A stretch of 35,267 nt of DNA, taken from contig CAJBRY010000545.1 in the NCBI GenBank assembly GCA_903958085.1, positions 1 through 35,267 of the forward strand, in the 5' to 3' direction. The notes beneath the pieces were generated by a model, which searched no databases, had not been told where the DNA came from, and saw only the letters and a list, made by a program, of their open reading frames with translations. How positions within the stretch are numbered: the first letter of the stretch is position 1; each line of letters starts with the position of its first letter. The translations under genes were made by a program, and so were the position numbers. The DNA is from an uncultured Geobacteraceae bacterium (GTDB lineage: Bacteria; Desulfobacterota; Desulfuromonadia; Geobacterales; Pseudopelobacteraceae). Positions 1 through 9,292 of the stretch are shown piece by piece.

Positions 1-185
1 CAGGACTGCTTCCTATTTGTCTGATGTGTAAGAAAATTCGCGATGACAAAGGGTATTGGAATCAATTGGAGAGCTATATTTCATCTCATTCCGAAGCTCA
101 TTTCAGCCATGGCTACTGTCCAGAATGTGCTGAAGTAGAGATCAAAAAGATTGAAAAAATGTTTGAAAACGATTCTAATCAATAG
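1..185 (+). CDS. C-terminal end of a signalling protein (PAS/receiver-type tail), partial
   Basis: The reading frame is open from base 3 to the TAG at 183-185, so the 5' part lies outside the window. The visible 60 residues contain a cysteine-rich tail: LPICLMCKKIRDDKGYWNQ, then a YISSHSEAHFSHGYCPEC segment. This tail, with a C-x2-C pair and a later C-x2-C pair, is known at the C-terminus of many response regulators, PAS proteins and kinases of Geobacter-like bacteria. The N-terminal domains cannot be seen, so the exact class (receiver, PAS or GAF) is unknown. The hybrid kinase gene follows 53 bases later on the same strand, so the two may act in the same signalling path. Confidence 0.75.
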   Translation, partial: GLLPICLMCKKIRDDKGYWNQLESYISSHSEAHFSHGYCPECAEVEIKKIEKMFENDSNQ

Positions 186-238
186 ACTTGCTGAATACTT
201 GACCCCTATTAAATTGTAAACTAGCAGGAGGATGAGGC

Positions 239-1738
239 ATGAGTTCCGGCAAAGTATTGATTGTTGATGATGATTCGGTAAATATCGAAATTCTCAATGT
301 AATGATGGAAAACTGTGGACATCACTGCATCAGGGCTTCAAACGGTCTGGAAGCTCTGAGTCTGCTTGAGGAGAATCTTGATACCGACCTAATAATTCTT
401 GATCTTGTGATGCCTGTTATGGATGGTTATCAGATGCTTGATGAGCTGAAGAAAAAACCGCATTTGAGAAACATTCCGGTTATTGTCGCATCTGGCGCAG
501 ATTGCAACGTGCTAAAAACTCTGCAGCATGGAGCAAGCGACTTCATAGCCAAGCCTTATGCACATGAAGAGCTGGAGGTTCGCATCAGCAACCTCATCAC
601 CTCAAAACGTGCCGCCGAAAGTTCACAGCGCTCAAAAAACGAATTTGTCGCCATTGTGAGTCACGAATTAAGAACCCCCATGAATGGTATTATCGGTATG
701 ACCGATTATTTGCTGGACGGCGAAGTCACACCGAGCCAGCAGGAATGTCTTGGAATCATAAGGGAATCTGCCAATAACCTCCTGAAAATCATAAATAACA
801 TCCTCGATTTTACCAACTCTGAAGCGGACTACATAAATCTGGCGCCGCTGCCGTTCAAGTATGTGGATGTTGCGGAACAGGTCATACGCGATTTAAGGGA
901 GAATGCTGAAGCCAAAGGACTTACTTTAAGGCTTAATGTTTCTCCTGATGTACCAGGAACGGTGTTGGGACATATGACCCGCGTCAGCAAGGTGCTAACC
1001 AATATTCTGGACAATGCCATAAAGTTTACTCTAACAGGCGGTATTCTTATCAACCTCGGTGTTGTGCGTGATAAGGGAGCGGATTTTCACCTTTTTTGCT
1101 CGGTCAGTGATACCGGCATAGGCATTTCCCCGGAAACAGCAAAGCTTATCTTTAAACCGTTTGTTCAGGCTGATGGCTCTTCAATCCGAAGATTTGGCGG
1201 AATTGGACTGGGCCTGACGACTTCACAACGACTTGTAGAATCAATGGGCGGGAGTATAACAGTGTCAGCTAATCCAGATTCCGGCAGCACCTTCACTTTT
1301 ACTTTCCGTGCTGAACTGCCGCCCAAGAGTGCAGATGCCAGATATCTTGATGCACCGAAAGATCGCACTTTGTCAGTTCTGCTTGCTGAAGACATTCATG
1401 TGAACCAACTTGTTGCAGGGCGTCTTCTGGAAAAACTAGGCCACAGAGTCACTATTGCCAACAACGGTGCTGAAGCGATTGACAAGTGGAAACAGGGTTG
1501 TTTTGATCTTATTTTCATGGATATTCAAATGCCCGAAATGGATGGTTACCAAGCCACAAGATTTATCCGTGAAGAGGAGCATGATAAAGGTGGTCATATT
1601 CCGATTATCGCACTTACTGCAAATGTCCTTGAGAATGATGAAAGAAGCTGCCTGGAATCCGGCATGGATGCCTATCTGACAAAACCGATTCGTAAAGAGT
1701 CTTTGGTAAAGGTGATTGAAGGATTCTTCCAGGCCTAG
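239..1738 (+). CDS. Soluble hybrid histidine kinase, REC-HisKA-HATPase-REC
   Basis: The 499-residue protein starts with a receiver domain (about 5-120; acidic pair D10/D11, phosphoacceptor D55 in a LDLVMPVMDG context, K105). A HisKA dimerisation helix follows, with the phosphorylated H142 in a SHELRTPMNG box. Next is an HATPase_c domain (about 245-360) with an NILDNAIKF N-box, a DTGIGIS G1 box and a GGIGLGL G2 box. A second receiver (about 378-495) has phosphoacceptor D428 and K482. There is no membrane segment, PAS or GAF domain, so input probably comes through phosphorylation of the N-terminal receiver. This is the layout of a cytoplasmic phosphorelay intermediate. The start is well supported by AGGAGG eight or so bases upstream. 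The output partner is not identifiable; no HPt or DNA-binding protein is adjacent. Confidence 0.93.
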   Translation: MSSGKVLIVDDDSVNIEILNVMMENCGHHCIRASNGLEALSLLEENLDTDLIILDLVMPVMDGYQMLDELKKKPHLRNIPVIVASGADCNVLKTLQHGASDFIAKPYAHEELEVRISNLITSKRAAESSQRSKNEFVAIVSHELRTPMNGIIGMTDYLLDGEVTPSQQECLGIIRESANNLLKIINNILDFTNSEADYINLAPLPFKYVDVAEQVIRDLRENAEAKGLTLRLNVSPDVPGTVLGHMTRVSKVLTNILDNAIKFTLTGGILINLGVVRDKGADFHLFCSVSDTGIGISPETAKLIFKPFVQADGSSIRRFGGIGLGLTTSQRLVESMGGSITVSANPDSGSTFTFTFRAELPPKSADARYLDAPKDRTLSVLLAEDIHVNQLVAGRLLEKLGHRVTIANNGAEAIDKWKQGCFDLIFMDIQMPEMDGYQATRFIREEEHDKGGHIPIIALTANVLENDERSCLESGMDAYLTKPIRKESLVKVIEGFFQA

Positions 1739-1787
1739 TTTTATTGTTTTTATTCAGAAGGTATGGCATTTTTTCGTTACAGTGATT

Positions 1788-2741
1788 ATGGTAAGCGTCA
1801 TGGATCTACCAGGCGCACTTCACAGCAGCGAAGACAACAGGTGGCAGCCGCTCCCTTCAAAATACGGTATCAATCTGACAAAGGCCAAGGCCCGCTCCTG
1901 GGCTCTGGTTCTCGACTCCCGTTCGATCCCATGCTGTATAGAAACTCTTGGCTCAAATTGGCAATTACTGGTTCCTGAACAGCATTATGAAAGCGCCGTC
2001 CGTGAGCTTCACCTTTATGAGGAGGCCAACTTCAACTGGCCGCCGGCACTCCCCGCGGCGCGTCGATTGTTTGAAAATACCATTCCAACCATTTCCGTAT
2101 TGATACTTCTCGCAACATTCCACAACCTGACACTTCTTGGTATTTCCATTCCAGAGCGCGGCATAATTGATCTGAGGGAACTTGGTTCGGCTCACGCCTC
2201 GCAGATTATGGGAGGTAAGTGGTGGCAGTGCATCACAGCACTTACTCTGCACGCTGATATTTCTCACCTCCTGAGTAACCTTACCATCGGCGGTATATTT
2301 GTAGTTATACTCAGCCGGGAGCTTGGTTCTGGATTATCCTGGAGTCTGCTGCTTGCTTCCGGAGCCCTTGGAAACTTTATAAATGCTGCAATTCAAACAC
2401 CGGATCACCGTTCGCTCGGAGCATCAACTGCGGTTTTCGGTGCCGTCGGGCTTCTTGCGGCAATCAGCACTGTACGCTATCGGCACCATCTGCAAAAGCG
2501 CTGGTTTGTGCCGGTCGCTGCCGGATTAGCTCTGTTGGCAATTCTTGGAACCGAAGGGAAGAACAGCGATCTGGGAGCTCACTTGTTTGGTTTTGTCAGT
2601 GGCATATTTTTTGGGATATGCGCTGAATATCTGGTCGGCAAATATGGCCGGACGAGTGGGGTGCTGAATTTTCTTCTCGTGGCTATGAGTGCAACATTTA
2701 TTGTAGCTGCGTGGTGGTTTGCGATAGAGTTTGGCGGGTAA
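1788..2741 (+). CDS. Rhomboid family intramembrane serine protease
   Basis: This polytopic membrane protein has rhomboid hallmarks. They are a HADISHLLSN segment (the H-x3-H-x3-N pattern of the second core helix), a GASTAVFG segment carrying the catalytic serine (family form GASGAVFG), and a GAHLFGF segment carrying the catalytic histidine. Both members of the Ser-His dyad are present, so an active protease is expected, cutting membrane protein substrates near or within the bilayer. An N-terminal soluble stretch of roughly 100 residues precedes the first helix. The start is uncertain. The frame is open back to a TTG at 1716, overlapping the kinase gene, and ATG codons lie at 1788 and 1800; none has a good ribosome binding site. 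I chose 1788. The substrate is unknown. Confidence 0.85.
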   Translation: MVSVMDLPGALHSSEDNRWQPLPSKYGINLTKAKARSWALVLDSRSIPCCIETLGSNWQLLVPEQHYESAVRELHLYEEANFNWPPALPAARRLFENTIPTISVLILLATFHNLTLLGISIPERGIIDLRELGSAHASQIMGGKWWQCITALTLHADISHLLSNLTIGGIFVVILSRELGSGLSWSLLLASGALGNFINAAIQTPDHRSLGASTAVFGAVGLLAAISTVRYRHHLQKRWFVPVAAGLALLAILGTEGKNSDLGAHLFGFVSGIFFGICAEYLVGKYGRTSGVLNFLLVAMSATFIVAAWWFAIEFGG

Positions 2742-2820
2742 GTTAGTCAGAAATAAGTGGGCAGAGTAAAGAGTGGTAAAGTTGTTATCACTAAATGATG
2801 CGTAGTGACATTTTGCTTGA

Positions 2821-2849
2821 TTGACATATTATCCAGCTTAATCTATACA
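2821..2849 (+). promoter_or_regulatory. Sigma-70-type promoter of the M6 protease gene
   Basis: TTGACA at 2821-2826 and TATACA at 2844-2849 are separated by exactly 17 bases, and the start codon is about 57 bases further on. A short inverted repeat, TCACTA and TAGTGA at 2788-2793 and 2803-2808, lies just upstream and might be a protein-binding site. The promoter is predicted by sequence only. Confidence 0.65.
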
Positions 2850-2906
2850 AATCTTTCGGCAATAAAATTCCATTACTAATTCTAAAACATATAAAAGGGG
2901 AGTCGT

Positions 2907-5900
2907 ATGAGGAGTCAGCAATTTTCCATAGGTTTTGCGTTGTATTTTGTGATAGGACTTTTGCTGTTCAGTTATCCATCAAAGTCCCATTCAATGCCAG
3001 CCTCCCCCAATTTTATCGAGTTACAGCAACCCGACGGCACAAAGATCAAAGCCCGCCAGTGGGGCGACGAACGTTCGCACGGATGGGAAACTGCAACCGG
3101 GCACTCCATTGTCCAGGATCAAAAAAACAAAAACTGGATGTATGCCACTCATGACAACGACGGCAAACTGGTGAGCTCTCCCATACCTGTAACAAAATCA
3201 AATGCACCGTCCGGCATAGAGAAAAAACTCCGCCCTTCAACTCTTTCACCTGCCAAAGTGATCAATAAGAAAACCTCTTCCCGCAGCCAATCCGCTCCGA
3301 TGCTTACTCCTTCGGTTGGCGAAACAAAAAGTCTGCCGGTAATTTTGATTGGTTTTTCTGATACTCCTTTTAGAAAAACCAAAGATGATTTTGATAACCT
3401 CTTGTTTGGTGATATTGGCAACACCATGAAAAATTATTATCTGGAAAACTCATATAACAAATTGACTGTCAACGGAGGGACTAACGGAGTTTATGGGCCG
3501 CTAACTGCAGATAAGGATTGGATGTATTACGGAGAAAATGATGGCTTCGGATATGATAAGTATCCAGGCACGCTGGCTTACGAGGCTGTATCTAAAGCTG
3601 CCGCAGGCGGCTTCAAGTTTGCTCCTTATGTAGTAGATCAGTCAAAGAGCTGCTATGTAGATGTAGTTATGATTGCTCACCAGGGAACCGGTGAAGAGGC
3701 TGGTTTTTATGAAAATGACATCTGGTCGCACAGCTGGAATCTGAACGAAGCCAATTCTTATGAATCATATAAGACCGGAGATGGTGAGTTTGTGACAGAT
3801 GAAGATTGCAGTAGCGGTGGTAAAATCAAAATCAACAACTATGTAATTCAGCCGGAACTCGCCACGCCAGACCCTGACAATAGATTGGTAGGTTTTGGTG
3901 TTTTTGCCCATGAATATGGTCATGCGTTAGGGCTTCCGGATCTTTACGATACTGTTGGCAACTCTGATGGTGCTGGAAACTGGTCTCTTATGGCTAGCGG
4001 TTCATGGCTTGGACCGATAGTAGAATATGGTGGTGAATACTGGAGATTTGGCGAAAGCCCGTCTCACCTCGATCCATGGAGCAAATTTTACCTCGGATGG
4101 ATCACCCCCACAAATATTTCAGGCGATTCCTCAGTTTCAATTGCCGCCGCTTCATCAGCAACACCAGATTTTTACTCTCTTGGAACCGGCACCCCGACAA
4201 CAGGAGAATATCTGCTTGTTGAAAACCGTCAGAAATCAGGATTTGATACATATCTTGATGGAGCCGGACTGCTTGTCTGGCATATTGACGGCAAAACCAT
4301 TTCAAGCCGTGCTAATGATAATGAAATAAATGGCTACCCGTGTACATCAACAACACCCGGTGCATGTTCCAGTTATTCGAAGCATTATGGTGTTTCCCTG
4401 ATTCAGGCTGACAACCTTCTTCATCTGGAAAAAGGGACAAACAGAGGAGATGCAAAAGATCCTTTTGTCTCCCCAAAAAGTCTGGCAGATTCTACTACTC
4501 CAAACAGTAAATTCTGGAGTGGCTCTGCTACAGGATGGAGCGTAACCGACATAAGTTCATCTCAACCAACAATGACGGCTTTGCTTTCAATCAAAGGGAT
4601 AATCAACGGTGCTTGTGGGAGCTATATACAACCTTTTGGATCGGCTCCAACTGACGATCTTTGCTCTGCGGGCACAGCTTCGGAAGTGAGCAGCGGTAGC
4701 GGCCCTTGGAGTTGGACGTGTAGTGGGATTAATGGTGGCACCACTGCAACCTGTACAACAGGAACTTCTATTCTTACAGAAAGATTCACCTCGTGTGAAA
4801 CTCCTACAGATTGGATTGTAAAAGACAATATAAATGTCACTTCAAAAGGGGTATGGGCATTTGATAATCCAAGTACGAGTCCGTTTTCTGCGAGGGGAAA
4901 TGGAACCGGCGGGACAGGATGTTTTGCTGTAGCTGACAGCGATTGGGCCGGAGAAGTCAATATGGACACTGAACTTATAACGCCATCTTATGACTTCTCT
5001 TCATACTCTTCAGTTGGTCTTAGTTTTAAAACACACTACCGTTATTATGATGGTGGTGATAGAACTGATGTTGACATAAGTATTGATGGTGGACCATGGA
5101 AAAATATGTGGACTTACACTGGTTCATCTATTGAGAATACCGTTTACACTAAGACAGAAAACATTGATGTAAGTACAGATGTGGCAGGTAAATCCAATGT
5201 TAAGATAAGATTTTATTATTACAATGCAAATTATGATTATTGGTGGCAGGTAGATGATGTTGTGTTATACGAAATACCCCCTTCTACACCCACCGTAATA
5301 GGTATCTCAGCGACCAGCGGTACAATCTTAGGCGGAACCAGCGTCACGATAACGGGCACCAACTTCTTAGGGGCTACCTCGGTCATGTTTGGCACAAGTG
5401 CCGCAAGTTTTACCGTTGACTCGTCCACCCAAATTACCGCTACTTCACCTGCTGGAACCGGTACGGTTGACATCACAGTAGTAACTGCCGGCGGCACCAG
5501 TTCCACCAGCCCGGAAGATCAGTTTACCTACGTTGTTCCGACCTACACAGTAACCTATAACGCTAACGGCAGCACCTTAGGCGCCAAGCCAAGCGACCAG
5601 ATAAAAACACATGGAGTTGATCTGCTGGTGGCAGAAAACAGCGGCGGCCTCGAAAAAACCGGCTTCACCTTTTCCGGTTGGAACACAGCAGCAGACGGCA
5701 GCGGCACTGATGCAAAAGCAGACGGTACATCCAACTACAGTGGTAATGCAGATCTTACGCTGTACGCCAAGTACCCCACCTGGTCGCTGCCGACAGCAGG
5801 AGGAAGCGGCTCAATTCTCACCTTTGCCATTGACCCGGCAAGCAGCCTGATAATGTACGCTGGTACATATGCTGGGAAGATCCTGAAATCAGAAGACAAA

Positions 5901-8654
5901 GGGCTTAACTGGAGCGAAGTTTCGACCACCGGTCTGCCTGCCTTGCCAATCTTCTCTCTGGTAATTGACCCAACCAACTCACAAATAATGTATGCAGCAT
6001 TAGGTACAGATAAAATTTATAAAACTACGGACGGTGGTGCAAACTGGAGTGGATTTAATACCAATATACCTGACACTTCTGTGGGCAACCTTGCCATAGC
6101 TTCAGGCACCCCCGTAACAATATATGCAGGAACGGATGGTGCTGGAGTATTCAAAACAACAGACGGTGGCGAAAACTGGATTGCAGCACGCAGCGGACTG
6201 CCACTTAATGTCTGGACACTTGCCGTTAACCCGACTATCCCCACAATACTTTACGCCGGGGTTGATAACAACGGTGGGGGGCGCAACGGGGGCATCTACA
6301 TTTCAACTGACGGAGGTGCAAACTGGTCACTTAAAGGTTTGTCAGGCGCAGGTATCTTATCCATCGCCGTCGACCCATCAAATCCCCTGACCATCTATGT
6401 CGGGCAGTCTTTTGGAAAAGTGAGTAAGTCAATAGACGGAGGGGATAACTGGAACACCTTTTCTGTGGCTACCGGAAAGGCTGTCTCTGCCCTTGCCCCA
6501 ATAAGTTCCCAACTCGTCTATGCCGGGATAGAAGAAGCTGGCGTCTTCAAATCTGTAGACGGAGGAAAAACCTGGAAAGCGGATAACAGCGGAATACCAG
6601 AGATCAACCCGAGTATCAATGCCCTTGCAATTAATCCTTCAAATTCGCAGAACATCTTTGCAGGGACAAGTGCTTCAGTATATTTAGGCAGAGCCCCAAT
6701 CTACACCGTAACCTTTAACGCCAATGGCAGCACATCCGGCACCAAGCCAAGCAATCAGGCCAAAATAGAAGGAATTGACCTGACGCTTGCTGCAAATACA
6801 GGCACCCTTGCAAAAGCCGGTTACACTTTTTCCGGTTGGAACACAGCATCAGACGGCAGTGGCACGACCTACACAGTCGAAGAAACATACAGCATAGATG
6901 CAGCTCTCACGCTGTATGCCAAATGGACGGCACTTCCTAACAAAACCGTTACCTTCAACAGCAACTACGGAACCAATATAACGAGCACACAGAGCACAAA
7001 TGTTGCAACCAACCTTACGACCAACACCTTCACCCGCCCCGGTTACAGCTTTGGCGGCTGGAACACTTCGTCTGTTGGCGGCGGCGTGAGCTACGCCGAT
7101 GGCGCCAGTTATCCTTTCACGGAGGACATCACGCTATATGCCCAGTGGATAGCACTGCCGACTTACAGCGTTACCTACCATACAAACAACGCAACCTCCG
7201 GCACAGCGCCAGGCGTCCAGACCAAGACCCAGGGCATCAATCTGACCCTGGCCGCAAACACAGGCACCCTGGCAAAAACCGGTTACACCTTTGCCGGATG
7301 GAATACCGCAGCAGATGGCACCGGTACAAACTATGCCGCCAATGGAACCTACAGCGGAAATGCGGCTCTAATCTTATATGCCAAATGGACGGCACTACCG
7401 ACCTACACTGTTTCCTACAACGCCAACGGCGCAACCACCGGCACCGCACCGGGTGACCAGTCCAAAATCCAGGGGATCAATCTGATCCTGGCAGCAAACA
7501 GCGGCAATCTGGTAAAAACTTGGTACACCTTTGCCGGTTGGAATACAGCCGCCAACGGAACCGGCACAAACTACGCCGCTGGTGCAACCTACAGCGGAAA
7601 TACGGCTCTGACTTTATACGCCAAATGGACTCCGACCGACACAACCGGCCCGAATCTCACCGTCTCCACACTTGACAACGGAGCAAAAACCAATAACGCC
7701 ACACTCAACGTTGCAGGAACTGCCAGCGACAGCGAAAGCGGCGTCAAGAGTCTCACCATAAACGGCACTCCGGCAACCATAACCAGTGGCAGTTTCACCG
7801 TTGCCATCACTCTGGCTGACGGAGCAAACACGATAACAACAATTGCAACCAACAACTCTGGTGTGAAAACAACCGACACACGCACCATTACCCTTGACCA
7901 GACCGCCCCCGTCCTGGCAATCACTCTGCCATCCGACAACAGTGTTACAGATAAGACTTTTGTTGAAGTTACCGGCTATGACAATGACGTAACATCAACC
8001 GTCACCGCCAAAGTCAACAACGGAACAGCCACTGGCGTCACCATGAGCGGAATAGACTTCAGCGTAACGCTAAACCTGATATCCGGACTTAACACCATTG
8101 ACATCACCGCAACCGACCCGGCAGGGAACAGCAGCAGCGTAAAACGGACGATAACTTCCGACACAACAGCACCGACTCTCGCTGTAACCGTGCCAGTTCA
8201 GGATATAACTACAACTCAGGGCAGTATGACGATAAGAGGAACAGTCACAGACCTCACCACCACAACTATCAGCATCGCAGTTGGCGATCAAACCTTCACG
8301 CCAACAGTCACAAACGGCGGTTTCAGCCAGAACATCACACTGCCAACCGAAAAAACATACAACGTAATCGTAACAGCCACTGATCAGGTAGGGAAAACAG
8401 CTACCGTACAGCGCAACATAATCAAAAGCTCAGGCAGTGCATCCGGGGATATAAATGGCGACGGCACTGTTGATATCGTTGACGCATTAAGAGCCTTACG
8501 GATTGCAGTAGGACTCGACACCCCTACCGCAGCAGATTATGCAACGGCTGACGTAGCACCGCTTGTGAATGGCAAACCGGCGCCTGATGGAGTCATAGAC
8601 ATAGCCGATGCCACGGTTATTCTTATGAAAGTAGCCGGTTTGAGAAGTTGGTAA
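2907..8654 (+). CDS. Very large secreted M6 family metalloprotease with mosaic C-terminal modules and a dockerin-like end
   Basis: The 1915-residue protein begins with a signal peptide (about 1-29), and an AAGGGGAG ribosome binding site precedes the ATG. The M6 (immune inhibitor A-like) catalytic part spans about 35-555. Its zinc site is H335-E-Y-G-H339, followed by ALGLPDLYD as in the family. Then come a CGS/CTTG cysteine-containing linker, a jelly-roll-like segment (about 622-790), an IPT/TIG domain (791-876) and one InlB-type repeat (880-956). A six-Asp-box propeller-like region (about 957-1264), four more InlB-type repeats (1266-1575) and about three Ig-like modules (1577-1840) follow. 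A dockerin-like module (1848-1915) has two calcium-loop-like segments, starting DINGDGTVD and DGVIDIADA. Ordinary M6 enzymes are well under half this length. The likely role is extracellular protein degradation with surface or partner attachment. The next gene encodes a lipoprotein that may bind it. Confidence 0.92.
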   Translation: MRSQQFSIGFALYFVIGLLLFSYPSKSHSMPASPNFIELQQPDGTKIKARQWGDERSHGWETATGHSIVQDQKNKNWMYATHDNDGKLVSSPIPVTKSNAPSGIEKKLRPSTLSPAKVINKKTSSRSQSAPMLTPSVGETKSLPVILIGFSDTPFRKTKDDFDNLLFGDIGNTMKNYYLENSYNKLTVNGGTNGVYGPLTADKDWMYYGENDGFGYDKYPGTLAYEAVSKAAAGGFKFAPYVVDQSKSCYVDVVMIAHQGTGEEAGFYENDIWSHSWNLNEANSYESYKTGDGEFVTDEDCSSGGKIKINNYVIQPELATPDPDNRLVGFGVFAHEYGHALGLPDLYDTVGNSDGAGNWSLMASGSWLGPIVEYGGEYWRFGESPSHLDPWSKFYLGWITPTNISGDSSVSIAAASSATPDFYSLGTGTPTTGEYLLVENRQKSGFDTYLDGAGLLVWHIDGKTISSRANDNEINGYPCTSTTPGACSSYSKHYGVSLIQADNLLHLEKGTNRGDAKDPFVSPKSLADSTTPNSKFWSGSATGWSVTDISSSQPTMTALLSIKGIINGACGSYIQPFGSAPTDDLCSAGTASEVSSGSGPWSWTCSGINGGTTATCTTGTSILTERFTSCETPTDWIVKDNINVTSKGVWAFDNPSTSPFSARGNGTGGTGCFAVADSDWAGEVNMDTELITPSYDFSSYSSVGLSFKTHYRYYDGGDRTDVDISIDGGPWKNMWTYTGSSIENTVYTKTENIDVSTDVAGKSNVKIRFYYYNANYDYWWQVDDVVLYEIPPSTPTVIGISATSGTILGGTSVTITGTNFLGATSVMFGTSAASFTVDSSTQITATSPAGTGTVDITVVTAGGTSSTSPEDQFTYVVPTYTVTYNANGSTLGAKPSDQIKTHGVDLLVAENSGGLEKTGFTFSGWNTAADGSGTDAKADGTSNYSGNADLTLYAKYPTWSLPTAGGSGSILTFAIDPASSLIMYAGTYAGKILKSEDKGLNWSEVSTTGLPALPIFSLVIDPTNSQIMYAALGTDKIYKTTDGGANWSGFNTNIPDTSVGNLAIASGTPVTIYAGTDGAGVFKTTDGGENWIAARSGLPLNVWTLAVNPTIPTILYAGVDNNGGGRNGGIYISTDGGANWSLKGLSGAGILSIAVDPSNPLTIYVGQSFGKVSKSIDGGDNWNTFSVATGKAVSALAPISSQLVYAGIEEAGVFKSVDGGKTWKADNSGIPEINPSINALAINPSNSQNIFAGTSASVYLGRAPIYTVTFNANGSTSGTKPSNQAKIEGIDLTLAANTGTLAKAGYTFSGWNTASDGSGTTYTVEETYSIDAALTLYAKWTALPNKTVTFNSNYGTNITSTQSTNVATNLTTNTFTRPGYSFGGWNTSSVGGGVSYADGASYPFTEDITLYAQWIALPTYSVTYHTNNATSGTAPGVQTKTQGINLTLAANTGTLAKTGYTFAGWNTAADGTGTNYAANGTYSGNAALILYAKWTALPTYTVSYNANGATTGTAPGDQSKIQGINLILAANSGNLVKTWYTFAGWNTAANGTGTNYAAGATYSGNTALTLYAKWTPTDTTGPNLTVSTLDNGAKTNNATLNVAGTASDSESGVKSLTINGTPATITSGSFTVAITLADGANTITTIATNNSGVKTTDTRTITLDQTAPVLAITLPSDNSVTDKTFVEVTGYDNDVTSTVTAKVNNGTATGVTMSGIDFSVTLNLISGLNTIDITATDPAGNSSSVKRTITSDTTAPTLAVTVPVQDITTTQGSMTIRGTVTDLTTTTISIAVGDQTFTPTVTNGGFSQNITLPTEKTYNVIVTATDQVGKTATVQRNIIKSSGSASGDINGDGTVDIVDALRALRIAVGLDTPTAADYATADVAPLVNGKPAPDGVIDIADATVILMKVAGLRSW
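6702..7630 (+). repeat. Four tandem InlB-type (Listeria-Bacteroides) repeats within the protease gene
   Basis: Four consecutive units of about 71-80 codons begin near 6702, 6940, 7160 and 7400. Each carries a YTVTYNANG-like strand, a GWNTA motif and a closing YAKWTALP-like segment. A fifth, separate unit lies at about 5544-5774. The last two tandem units are very similar at the DNA level, which points to recent duplication or repeat homogenisation. Such repeats form small beta-grasp-like domains in surface proteins. Confidence 0.8.
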
Positions 8655-8714
8655 ACCCATCCCCCCAACTTTCCCCTTGAAGGGGAGTGAGAAAAGCCAA
8701 AAATGGAGGAATTC

Positions 8715-9194
8715 ATGAACATTACAAAATATATACTAACAATAACATATCTCATTTTCCTCGCCGCCTGCGGCGGCGGAAGCGACAGCACAGGAACAGT
8801 CGCAACAGTCGCTAAAACCACCATGAACCTGACTGTTGTTCTTAATGGCAGCAACGCCTCCCAGGTTAAAGGGATTCAGGCGACCATAACCCTCCCTGAC
8901 GGTGTAATAGTGAAAGCAGGTTCAGACGGCCAAATAACTGATGGAGTAATAATCCCATCAAACACCACGCCTGACGGTTTGATTGTCGGTAAATGTATTG
9001 CAGCGGAGAAAAAAGTATCCATAGTATTTGAGACGACTAAAGATATGGTTGCTGGCGATCTTGCTACCATAACTTTAGACCTTAATGCCGGCACAACCGC
9101 CCCAGCTGCAACTGCATTCGAAATAATCTCTAGCAAGCTGGTGGGAGGCAGTGAAGTAGATGTAGTACCTGATACTTGGTTGTCACTTCGGTAA
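8715..9194 (+). CDS. Small lipoprotein, possibly with a cohesin-like beta-sandwich
   Basis: The product is about 159 residues and starts at the ATG at 8715, preceded by GGAGG at a good distance; the in-frame ATG at 8703 lacks such a site. The N-terminus is a short lipoprotein signal with the lipobox LAAC followed by GGG, so the mature protein should be lipid-anchored. The rest is rich in beta-strand-like, Thr/Val-rich sequence (for example VKGIQATITLPDG and LATITLDLNAG). This pattern resembles cohesin-type domains, but I cannot confirm it by eye. It lies 60 bases downstream of the protease gene that ends in a dockerin-like module and is closed off by a terminator, so the two are probably co-transcribed. 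A surface anchor for the protease is an inference. Confidence 0.72.
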   Translation: MNITKYILTITYLIFLAACGGGSDSTGTVATVAKTTMNLTVVLNGSNASQVKGIQATITLPDGVIVKAGSDGQITDGVIIPSNTTPDGLIVGKCIAAEKKVSIVFETTKDMVAGDLATITLDLNAGTTAPAATAFEIISSKLVGGSEVDVVPDTWLSLR

Positions 9195-9221
9195 GCTTAT
9201 AGAGATACCTCTGTACTGTTC

Positions 9222-9247
9222 AAAGGCGAGTCATCAGACTCGCCTTT
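9222..9247 (+). terminator. Hairpin terminator after the protease-lipoprotein unit
   Basis: A perfect 11-bp stem (AAAGGCGAGTC and GACTCGCCTTT) with a four-base ATCA loop lies 27 bases after the lipoprotein stop codon. The arm ends in TTT but no longer T-run follows. It separates the protease unit from the tetR promoter. Confidence 0.7.
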
Positions 9248-9292
9248 CATCTCCTGTTGTTCAAAAAATTGACCGAAGATTGCAAAAAAATA

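Noticed and set aside
7145-7456. 103-codon plus-strand ORF inside the InlB repeat region, and many similar antisense ORFs
   Set aside because: They lie in other frames of strongly supported genes, have no ribosome binding sites and show low-complexity or unnatural composition.
8673-8685. CCCC-TTGAA-GGGG hairpin between the protease and lipoprotein genes as a terminator
   Set aside because: The stem is only four pairs, no T-run follows, and the lipoprotein gene continues directly. It may be a common REP-like intergenic motif but cannot be shown from one copy.
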